From Trichomonas vaginalis G3 (taxonomy: Eukaryota; Parabasalia; Trichomonadida; Trichomonadidae), in contig NC_067206.1 in NCBI RefSeq assembly GCF_026262505.1, positions 25,125,896 to 25,189,895 of the forward strand: a stretch of 64,000 bases of DNA, read 5' to 3'. Below, one piece after another: positions 56,649 through 64,000 of this stretch. The notes under the pieces were generated by a model. It worked only from the letters and a program-made list of their open reading frames with translations, was not told where the DNA came from and made no database searches. The stretch's first letter is position 1; each line of letters opens with the position of its first letter. Made by a program: the position numbers and the translations under genes.

Positions 56649-56725
56649 TAGAGGACAAACATGACTATGAGTTTTGATATGACAAGATAGAATATGAGAG
56701 AGGTCCTATAAACCGGAGAAAGTGT
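56649..56725 (+). pseudogene. Remnant of D12-class adenine methylase gene
   Basis: About 77 bp match the 3' part of the Maverick A methylase gene (8314-9132) with few changes, including the codons for YDKIEYERGPINRRK. One substitution turns an Arg codon (AGA) into TGA. The rest of the gene is absent, deleted between the terminus and this fragment. Confidence 0.85.
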
Positions 56726-56772
56726 TATATAAACATCTGTCATATTACTCAGAATATTATACAGAATTCAAT

Positions 56773-56834
56773 AAAAATATATTTTAGGTGAAGAGGTGAG
56801 ATTTCACCTGTTTTTTCACCTCATTTTTCACCTC
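56773..56834 (-). repeat. Word-palindrome site C1 (GGTGA type)
   Basis: On the minus strand: three GGTGA words, the near-palindrome GGTGAAATCTCACC, an inverted word, TAAA and ATATATTTTT. Confidence 0.75.
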
Positions 56835-56851
56835 TTGAATTTTCATGAATT

Positions 56852-57211
56852 TCATCGTAAAGACTTTGTCAAGATTTCATCGTAAAGACTTTGTCAAGAT
56901 TGTCATCGTAAAGACTTTGTCAAAACTTCATCGTAAAGACTTTGTCAAAACTTCATCGTAAAGACTTTGTCAAGATTTTCTTCGTAAAGACTTTGTCAAA
57001 ACTTTCATCGTAAAGACTTTGTCAAAACTTCATCGTAAAGACTTTGTCAAGATTTCTTCGTAAAGACTTTGTCAAAACTTCATCGTAAAGACTTTGTCAA
57101 GATTTCTTCGTAAAGACTTTGTCAAAACTTCATCGTAAAGACTTTGTCAAAACTTCATCGTAAAGACTTTGTCAAGATTTCTTCGTAAAGACTTTGTCAA
57201 AACTTCATCGT
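56852..57211. repeat. 25-bp minisatellite, 14 copies
   Basis: The unit core is CGTAAAGACTTTGTCAA followed by a variable 7-9 base piece ending TTCAT or TTCTT. Variants alternate in higher-order fashion. Single units in inverted orientation occur at 57545-57600, 57620-57655 and 57750-57815. No unique spacers, so this is not a CRISPR array. Confidence 0.9.
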
Positions 57212-57229
57212 AATGAGCGTAAATCAGAC

Positions 57230-57290
57230 AAAAATATATTTTAGGGTAGAAGGGTATATCTACCCCGTTTTCTACCCTCTTTTCTACCCC
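57230..57290 (-). repeat. Word-palindrome site C2 (GGGTAGA type)
   Basis: Same architecture as its neighbours but with the word changed throughout: three GGGTAGA words, the palindrome GGGTAGATATACCC, an inverted word TTCTACCC, TAAA and ATATATTTTT. Confidence 0.75.
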
Positions 57291-57349
57291 ATATGTACTT
57301 ACTGAAAAAGTATGTGTTCCATCTGTCATTTTACTCAGAATTTTACACC

Positions 57350-57412
57350 AAAAATAATGTTTAGGTGAAGAGGTGAGATTTCACCTGTTTTTTCACCTAA
57401 TTTTTCACCCTC
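57350..57412 (-). repeat. Word-palindrome site C3 (GGTGA type)
   Basis: Three GGTGA words, GGTGAAATCTCACC, an inverted word, TAAA and CATTATTTTTGG on the minus strand. Confidence 0.75.
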
Positions 57413-57436
57413 TTGAATTTTCATGAATTTTACACC

Positions 57437-57499
57437 AAAAATAATGTTTAGGTGAAGAGGTGAGATTTCACCTGTTTTTTCACCTAATTTTTCACCCTC
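57437..57499 (-). repeat. Word-palindrome site C4 (GGTGA type)
   Basis: A near-identical tandem copy of site C3, 87 bp away. Confidence 0.75.
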
Positions 57500-57668
57500 T
57501 TGAATTTTCATGAAATTTACACCAAAAATATACTACTAGGGTCATTTACGAAGAAATCTCAACAAAGTCTTTACGATGAAATCTTGACAAAACATAGACA
57601 AGAAAGTTCATGAGAAATTAGATGAAGAAGTCTTAACAAAGTCTTTACGATGAAATCATGAAAATTCA

Positions 57669-57730
57669 TGAGGTGAAAAAAGAGGTGAAAAAAGAGGTGA
57701 AATCTCACCTCTTCACCTAAAATATATTTT
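57669..57730 (+). repeat. Word-palindrome site C5 (GGTGA type)
   Basis: The only plus-oriented site in this cluster: three GGTGA words, GGTGAAATCTCACC, an inverted word, TAAA and ATATATTTTT. With C1-C4 it forms an inverted array. Confidence 0.75.
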
Positions 57731-57854
57731 TGGGTCATTTACACTCATTTACGAAGAAATCTCAACAAAGTCTTTACGAAGAAATCTCAACAAAGTCTTT
57801 ACGAAGAAGTCACAATAAACATCTGTCAAAAGCCGCTTTTTAACTTCACTTAAA

Positions 57855-60800
57855 ATGCCACGTAAGCTACGTAAGAATATACGTAAGAGGAAGAGAGCAA
57901 TGAAACATCCAATAGTAAAACTAACACCACAACAACAGTTGCAACAACAAATGCTGAATGACCCCACTATGTTGCAACAAATGTCAAGCAATCCTATGCT
58001 TTTAAACCGAGTTGTTGGTGCACAGAGTGGAGGTTTAAGAGCGGCACTTTTAGCGAAAATGGCAGGCTATGGTGGAGCTGCAGACGGAACAGCATATAAC
58101 CCTCAAAGTCAAATGAATTTGAGTTCACTCAAAAATCAAATAACAGATGTCAAAAAGTCAAACATAGACATACAGAAACAAATAAGTGAAAACGAAAAGA
58201 AACTAGAATATGACAGACACACAAAGAAACTCAATGAGTTAAACGTAGAGAAAAAGAAGAAAGAAGAACAACTGAAAGAACTAAGTACAGAGGAATATGC
58301 GAAAAAAGTGTCAGAAAAAGCAGCAGAAGTAGCAAAATGGAACAAGATGTCATAAATTTGAAAAACCATACTACTCAATATAAAATACTGAAAGATGAAG
58401 AGATAAAACAAAAAGCCCTGAAGACATATATGGATAGCGATGAGTATAAAAAAGAAGTTGAAGCAAATGTAAAGGCAGAAAAACTTTTACAGTTGCAAAA
58501 CCAAACCGTACAGTATGAAAACTTAGCACAAGAAAGTAAAAATAACGACGCAGCCATGCAAAAGGCAATGAAAAGCGCAGAATATATAAAAGCTAACAAT
58601 GACTGGTTAGATGCCCAAGCCAACGCCAAAGCAGCCCAACTTATAGGGTCAATAAGGACAAAAATACAAGCGGATGAAGACAGTTCAAATGAAGCTTTAA
58701 CAAATGCTGACTTTAAGAACGCCTTCGAAGCTCTTCATAGTAAGGTGAAACTAGTGAACGACTTCTCATCTGGAAAGAAACTGAAGTCTGAAGGTTTCGA
58801 CAAAGAGTTAAAAGAAGTAGCACAAAATATGACGAAAATAACAGATGCAGCAACGAGACAGGCAGTTCAAAGTGCCTATGACGCCGTTAGAGCAACTGTT
58901 GTGAAAAGTCAAGAAAAAGAGTTACAACAGACCAAAACAGACCTAGTAAATGCTTTCTTAAAAACGAAAAGTCAGGTAGGACATTACGCTGCAGATGGAA
59001 CATATGTGCCAGCTGGTGGAACTTATATACCAGCTGTTGGAATTTATATACCACCAAACCCTCCAAGAGAAGCACCTGCACCAGGACTACCTAAAACATT
59101 TACATCGTCACATGGACACAGACACAGGCATGCACCAAAACCAACACAACAACCAACACAACAACCAACACAACAACCAGCACAACAACCAACAGTTCAA
59201 AACACTGCACCACAACCAACAGTTCAAAACACTGCACCACAACCAACAGTTCAAAACACTGCACCACAAACAGAGCAAGGACATAAAAGAAGTAGAGAAC
59301 AAGGAAACCAAGAATTCTTAAAAATGCTTAAGGAAGACTATGGTTACCCAGATACTCTTGACTTTAGTGACAGATATAAAGAAGCTATTAGAAAGTTCAA
59401 GGAAGGAAATACTGACCCGAACCTATTTAGCTTTATGGTTCAGCACCAAATGGGATATAATTTCAAACCTGGAAAATACAAGCTCGCTAAGGGATATGAT
59501 TTAATAGCATATCATCCAAATGACATGGATGAATTTACTCCGAGATATTTGATGTCAGAGCTAAATGACAATTCAACTTTCGTCATGAAACGCGTAAAAA
59601 ATAGAGACGGAACGAAAGAACAAAAGCTTATGAATGCGGATGACGTAGATAGGGAAATTGTTGAAAACGGTCTCGGAATATATGAAATGCCAGCAGATGA
59701 GGTACAAGAAAACTCCACAGGAAGAAGTTCAGATACAACCAGACATGGAAGAAATAGTTCAGCAACAACAGCTAGAAGAGCCTGAAGGAAACGAACAAGT
59801 CACTCCTTTGGAAACTAACTTCACAGAACTAGATGAAGATTTGGAACAGCCGAAAAAATCTTGACCCTCAACAAGAGCATGAGGTGAATATGGAATCTTT
59901 CCAAGAGTCTAAGAAAGATTCGGCTGACATAGTAGAAGAATATCGAAAAATGTTTGCCGACATACAAAAGACTCCAACACCAGATGAAAATATTCAGCAT
60001 AGAATGGAAGAACTGAAAAAAAATGTACACAAATACAACAACCCTTTTTACTTACGAGCATTTAACGTTCAATCTTCGGATGAACTCGGTGAAAATAAAA
60101 GGTTAAATTTCAAGAAAACATATAGAAATGAAACATTGTTTAAAGTTCATTCAGAACCTAACCAAGATGGAAACAAACCTACTTTTGTTTCTGCAGACGA
60201 TGGAACTACAATGAGATGGGGTCATAAAGCTAATTCGGATAGGTGGTTCATAAACTTACAACCACAATTCCAAGAAGTTGTAGACGCAATGGAAGTCAAT
60301 GGTGAACCAGATATAGCTGGTATTTTAAGCGCGGCTTTAATGCCATTGAAAGATATGAAACATGCAGATATTTTGGACCAGTATGAAATGAACATGGCTG
60401 ATGGAAATATAACACCTGACGTTCTAGAACATTTATCTCAAAGAACTACACAGAACCATAGAGATGGTATATTTGGTGAAGAGTTTAGAAAGAAAGTTAG
60501 GGAGATAGAAGGAAGAGAACCTATTGTACATGACCTTGCAAACGAAAGTTTGCAAAATGTCATAAAAACTTACTTTGCAGACAATGAACCGAGAAGGGAT
60601 GAATATTTAAGAAAACTCAAATGGACAGTACCAAATGAAATGTTAGTATTGAAAAACATGTTCCTTGACAAAATAAAACCAACTACAGAAATAAACGACG
60701 CAAGACTGAAAGATTGGGTAGAAGCTTTCCCATTCACAAAAGATATAGTTGGTAACATGGAAAGAAAACCAGAATGGCTACAAAAACATATATTTGGAAA

Positions 60801-61110
60801 CGAGCATATTCCATATGGACAGGCACTGTTTGAAGAGCTTGAACCGGAAACTCAGGAAAGAGTCATGCAAACAATACGCGAAGACTCAAATACAGACTAT
60901 GACAAACTCTTTCTAGGATATAGGTTACCTGAGATGGGCGACCAGAGCCAAAAGGCAAAAAGGACATGGGAAATTTGCAACATACTAGATGAACATAATG
61001 CAAAGATGCAACAACTTCAAGCAGAGGGCAATGAAGGAAAAAGAAGAGTTAAAAACTCAGTCAGGAAGAAAGTAAAGCTTGGTCCACGTGGGTTCTATTA
61101 TGACATATAA
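57855..61110 (+). pseudogene. Large repetitive virion/core-like protein, about 1,080 codons, frameshifted
   Basis: Three frames chain into one apparent gene: 57855-58355, 58337-59785 and 59833-61110, with a bridging piece around 59710-59860. The first joins the second in the middle of a repeated helical module (EEYAKKVSEKAAEVAK, then DEYKKEVEANVKAEK with QNQTVQYENL), which argues for one gene with a frame change near 58345. The N-terminus is very basic (PRKLRKNIRKRKR). A Tyr/Pro segment with three TY(V/I)P repeats, a TQQPTQQP and VQNTAPQP repeat region, and a globular C-terminal part ending KKVKLGPRGFYYDI follow. It directly precedes the capsid gene, so an internal capsid or core protein is likely. 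Confidence 0.6.
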
Positions 61111-61142
61111 ATCCAACTATTCTATATTTTTACTCATATGAA

Positions 61143-62749
61143 ATGTACGCCGCTCAGAATATAACGCCAACAGTTTTGGATGCTATGAATGGAAATGTTT
61201 CCGAATGGTATAACGAATGCGACAATGCCATTAGAAGGTCAGAAATAGTTCCTGGAACTTACGAATATACAACTGCTGTTTCTTATGGAAACGTAGGTGA
61301 GTTTGGAGAAGGTTCTTCAACAACAGTAGATATTGCTTGCGACAGGTTTCATATAATTTCTATTGACAACTCTTTCTTATACGTGGAACAAGACATTGAA
61401 ATAAAACCTTCTGCCAAGTTGTCTGACAAGAAAGGTTGCAATGGAATTTTCTATGTCGGATACCAATATGCTCCAGAAGTTTTCATGGGATATAAGATAT
61501 ATTCTAACTCTGACTTAGTTCAAACAGTAACATGGGCAAACTATGAATGGTTCGCTTTGAGAAACTCAGTACAACCACAAGCTAGAGAACAAACAGACCA
61601 GTATGCAACTATTGAGAAAATAAGAAGACTTGACCCTAACGTTCCAGGAGTTTATGTTAACCTTTCTGGACAAACTGCAGCAGCAGTAACCAAAGTAAAA
61701 CTGAAACTTAGAGTTCCTTTGTCATCTTTCCTCATCTTCAGGTTTTTAAGATACTTGCCAAACTGGGCAGGAAAAATTTCTATCGAACTTACTCCAAGCA
61801 AAAATAACTTAGTCATTGCACCAACACAAGACCCATTCACTCTTACAGAAGTAGTGGGAACAAATAAAATGTCATTCGCCGACTTTTGCAAAAACAAAGT
61901 TGACTTAGACTTTGGTTTCTCAAACCTCAACACTGAAGTAAACTATTATTTCAATGCTGCTGGAGATGCTTGGGACCCAGTTAAGTTCACATGCGAAAAA
62001 TTTGAATGCAAGAGAATAGAAAGCAGACTTGCAGTCTATATGTTGGACCCAGATATTTCAAATGCTTTAGCTGCCAAATATATTGCAGTTCCACTTATGT
62101 TCCCTATACACAAATATCTGTCAAAGACTTTGCAGGTGAAGTTGGAAACCAAAGTGCTGACCCAGGTGCAAGAACAGATATTGCCTTAACAACTGCAATG
62201 AAACATGCAGATACTATGTTTGTACTGTTCAGACGAACTATAAATGACTATTCTTGTTTCTACAACCCTGGTATTAAATATCATATAAACATAGATGGCA
62301 AATATTATCCAAGAGAAGAATATTCTACAGTTGAGGATATGAGGTCATACAACTTGACATTAGATGCTATGAACTTTAACAACAACTTCACAACAACCAT
62401 TAACCCTGAAATGCAAAGTTCTATTATGCCATATGTGAAAGTATGGACTCATACAGGAGGTCAAAAAACTCAATATACAAATGGAGACCGTTCAAACTTT
62501 TGGCTTGGCATTCCATTTGCTGACTCAGAAGACTTTATGGGTGGTATTTCAACTGTTGGTACAGTTCAAATACAATATACTGGTGACAGAGACGGTCCAG
62601 ATGAATTGAAAGCAAAGAAGTTTACAAAACCAATAGCACTTTTCACAGAAGATGCTCTTTTGAAAATTCGTTCGATGAAACCTGCTGGGGCTCCTCAGAT
62701 TGGTATAACGACAGCTTCCATCGAGCAGATTTTGGCAGCAGGTCAGTAA
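61143..62749 (+). pseudogene. Major capsid protein (double jelly-roll), one frameshift
   Basis: The ATG at 61143 follows TATTTTTACTCATATGAA. The first frame (to 62189) and the second (to 62749) join with one change near 62100. The protein would be about 535 residues, normal for polinton capsid proteins. Beta-rich blocks include DNSFLYVEQDIEIKP, VKLKLRVPLSSFLIFRFL, YLPNWAGKISIEL (first jelly roll) and YTQISVKDFAGEVG, DTMFVLFRRTINDY, YNLTLDAMNFNN (second). Similar blocks occur in the Maverick B capsid gene. Only one lesion is seen, making this the best-preserved capsid gene in the window. Confidence 0.8.
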
Positions 62750-63062
62750 GTTGTTCTTGAACTGACTTCTCTCCGTCAAATATTGACAGTACGCCAGTTT
62801 TGACATAAAATTGTATTATAAACTTACCTTTAGAAATATCTGTAAGTTTTGTTGTTATATTTTTGTCAACGTCAAGAACTTTCACCATTTCAGTTATACC
62901 AACTTTCTTTGCTTTATGAAAATATTTTGGTTCAGCAAAGACTGCTATTCTATAACATTTTCCATTGTTTGTATAAAGAACTATTCTGTCAATGTATTTG
63001 TATTGTTTGTGTGTGTAAACTTTGTTCTGCTTCAATTCGAAGAGATACTCGAATACGTCCAT
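62643..63062 (-). CDS. Maverick protein of unknown function, 139 aa
   Basis: It starts at 63062 behind TTTTTATTCTAAGTAAA-type spacer read from the other side. The protein has YLFELKQNKVYTHKQY, two strand-rich segments (DRIVLYTNNGKCYRIAVFA and KFIIQFYVKTGVLSIFDG) and a charged end. Its last 36 codons overlap the 3' end of the convergent capsid gene by 107 bp; either the overlap is real or the frame has been extended by a lost stop. No family is recognised. Confidence 0.5.
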   Translation of the reverse strand: MDVFEYLFELKQNKVYTHKQYKYIDRIVLYTNNGKCYRIAVFAEPKYFHKAKKVGITEMVKVLDVDKNITTKLTDISKGKFIIQFYVKTGVLSIFDGEKSVQEQLTDLLPKSARWKLSLYQSEEPQQVSSNEFSKEHLL

Positions 63063-63080
63063 CTTTTTATTCTAAGTAAA
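63063..63080. promoter_or_regulatory. 18-bp bidirectional Maverick start region
   Basis: The spacer CTTTTTATTCTAAGTAAA separates divergent ATG codons at 63062 and 63081. TTTTTATTC faces the plus-strand gene. Confidence 0.6.
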
Positions 63081-63659
63081 ATGTCATTTCCGAAAAATAG
63101 AAGCGTGAGTGTTTCAAAAGGTTTAATGGCGGTGGCAGATGTGAAGTTAAATTCACCAACTCAAACAAACAGTCAAAGTGTTGTTGTCAATGTCAAAGAC
63201 AGAGATGTTGAAGTGGGGAAACCATACGAAGACGAAGATGGTATAACAATTGTTCCTGTAAAAGAACCAACATATCCTGAAGTTAGCAGAGACTTAAGTT
63301 CTGTTGCAGATATTCGAAACGACTACCAACAACTTAAAGACAAACTTCAAACTCAGGAGAAGATTTGTCAAGCTTTAAGTATAATGTTAAACTTGGTCGA
63401 ACACAACCCTGTAAAAGTGAACTCATATGTCATTGCACCTCATGAAGTCTTGAAAGAACTATTGAAACTTTTGACAGAGGCAGACGATATAAACATCAAA
63501 GAAATAGAACCCGACATTAGTTGCTGTGGTGTTTCATATAATGTCATTGACAAGATATACGTTATGAAAGGAGGTGAAACGTTGAACTTAAAGTATAGTT
63601 TCCCAGACGTCATAAAAATATTTGACGACCACAACATTTCATTAAAATTTATTTGCTAA
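63081..63659 (+). CDS. Conserved Maverick protein, 192 aa (homologue of 35265-35879)
   Basis: The true start is 63081 (MSFPKNRSVSVSKGL), at the bidirectional start region; the open frame extends upstream without coding character. The N-terminal third is polar, the middle is helical (QQLKDKLQTQEKICQALSIM), and the C-terminus has ISCCGVSYNVIDKIYVM and LNLKYSF, matching the Cys-Cys-Gly block of the Maverick B protein. The next gene begins 4 bp after its stop, again the same neighbour family as in Maverick B. Function unknown; virion component likely. Confidence 0.65.
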   Translation: MSFPKNRSVSVSKGLMAVADVKLNSPTQTNSQSVVVNVKDRDVEVGKPYEDEDGITIVPVKEPTYPEVSRDLSSVADIRNDYQQLKDKLQTQEKICQALSIMLNLVEHNPVKVNSYVIAPHEVLKELLKLLTEADDINIKEIEPDISCCGVSYNVIDKIYVMKGGETLNLKYSFPDVIKIFDDHNISLKFIC

Positions 63660-63663
63660 GTAA

Positions 63664-64000
63664 ATGGCAGAAGATATAATGGTTTATACTATTACGACTA
63701 AAAACCCTGAGTCATATAATTCTATAACAACAAACTTACAAAGTCCTCAAGGACGATATTGTAAACTAACTTTAAACACAATGACGACTAAAGCCTGTTT
63801 TGCTCTTTTGACACCAGAAGACTTTATTGTTGTGAATGGTAAAAAATACTCCTTTGAAGATACTTACTCAGATATACCACCAACAGGTTTTGTTGACTTA
63901 TTTAATACTTTAAGGACGGATGTAACATGTGCTGCAACTAGAGCAGGTTTCATTATGTTTGGATGTCCGACTGAGTTTACTATAAACAATATGAGCTATA
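63664..64000 (+). CDS. Virion-like protein, partial (homologue of 36194-36907)
   Basis: The start at 63664 follows TAAGTAA, only 4 bp after the previous stop. The first 112 residues are in the window: TTKNPESYNSITTNLQSP, then CFALLTPEDFIVV and a beta-rich continuation. The start and the D/E-D-F-I strand line up with the Maverick B protein at 36194-36907. The gene is cut by the window edge. Confidence 0.6.
   Translation, partial: MAEDIMVYTITTKNPESYNSITTNLQSPQGRYCKLTLNTMTTKACFALLTPEDFIVVNGKKYSFEDTYSDIPPTGFVDLFNTLRTDVTCAATRAGFIMFGCPTEFTINNMSY

Larger units (their letters stand above)
56726..57854. other. Non-coding repeat-rich left region of Maverick C
   Basis: No convincing gene. It holds five word-palindrome sites, the 25-bp minisatellite and its inverted single units, and ends at the start of the gene at 57855. 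Open frames here are translations of repeats. Confidence 0.7.
56583..64000. mobile_element. Maverick/Polinton C, left-hand part
   Basis: It begins AGGTAGTGGGGCTTCC with a nested hairpin matching the inverted right end of Maverick A. It has a methylase remnant just inside, about 1.1 kb of repeats, then a large multi-part virion-like gene, the major capsid gene, and genes homologous to 35265 and 36194 of Maverick B. It continues past the window end. Confidence 0.85.

Noticed and set aside
56852-57211. Possible CRISPR array (regular 25-bp repeats)
   Set aside because: The pieces between the conserved cores are short variants of one another rather than unique spacers, there are no cas genes, and the context is a eukaryotic Maverick.
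59108-59321. Alternative frames in the Gln/Pro repeat region of Maverick C
   Set aside because: They are shadows of the short tandem repeats encoding the QQPT and QNTAPQP modules of the main frame.
43094-62749. Programmed ribosomal frameshifting as the cause of the many frame changes
   Set aside because: Breaks differ in direction and position between homologous genes and I see no shared slippery site or fixed location; decay or sequence error explains them better.
62811-63080. N-terminal extension of the gene at 63081
   Set aside because: The upstream frame overlaps the divergent gene on the other strand, looks compositionally non-coding, and the start signal is at 63063-63080.

Overview
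The window is almost certainly nuclear DNA of the parasitic protist Trichomonas vaginalis. The evidence is AT-rich intergenic DNA, intronless host genes with very short leaders, a BspA-like (TpLRR) surface protein, a mariner element with Tvmar1-like features, and three copies of Maverick/Polinton elements, the virus-like giant transposons that make up a large share of that genome. The species call is inferred from gene content; no database search was run. LAYOUT: 1-9383 is the right-hand part of Maverick A; 9384 to about 29600 is a host gene island; about 29.7-31.46 kb and 55.28-55.67 kb are the two halves of one hAT-type transposase gene; 31457-55283 is a complete Maverick B (23.8 kb) with 871/872-bp terminal inverted repeats and a 5-bp target duplication (CAGGA), inserted in the hAT gene; 50827-52123 is a 1.3-kb mariner (DD34D) inserted in the major capsid gene of Maverick B; 56583-64000 is the left-hand part of Maverick C, which runs off the window. 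HOST ISLAND: a BspA-like LRR membrane protein, a PIERCE1-like microtubule inner protein, coiled-coil proteins, a thioredoxin-fold secretory protein, a CLN3/battenin-like transporter, an MCRS1-like FHA protein, ARPC4 of the Arp2/3 complex, a VTA1-like ESCRT factor, a proline-rich protein and an MPDU1-like PQ-loop membrane protein. MAVERICK GENES: retroviral-type integrase with chromo-like C-terminus (A, B), protein-primed type family-B DNA polymerase (B; a divergent fragment in A), FtsK/A32-type packaging ATPase (B), double-jelly-roll major capsid protein (B, C), four paralogues of a penton-like minor capsid candidate (two in A, two in B), phage-type trimeric fibres with a tail-collar-like tip (A, B), small amphipathic or basic virion-like proteins, HNH, GIY-YIG/T5orf172 and KilA-N-type DNA-binding genes (A, B), and a D12-class adenine methylase beside the outer terminus (A; a remnant in C). 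I recognise no adenovirus-type protease. Many Maverick genes carry frameshifts or nonsense codons, so most copies here are probably not autonomous. MOST INTERESTING SIGNALS: (1) a non-coding site present at least ten times in the three Mavericks, with fixed architecture (three direct copies of a short word, two inverted copies, then TAAA and a TATTTTT tail), in which all five word copies change together between sites (GGTGA, GGGTAGA, TGTTAGA); (2) 26-bp double-hairpin mini-elements inside unrelated Maverick genes, with paired stem changes and the same reading phase, reminiscent of palindromic genic elements; (3) a Maverick-specific TTTTTAT start-proximal promoter candidate used bidirectionally from spacers of 16-25 bp; (4) nested hairpin termini whose inner stem differs by compensatory changes; (5) an integrase whose third DD35E position is N or D.
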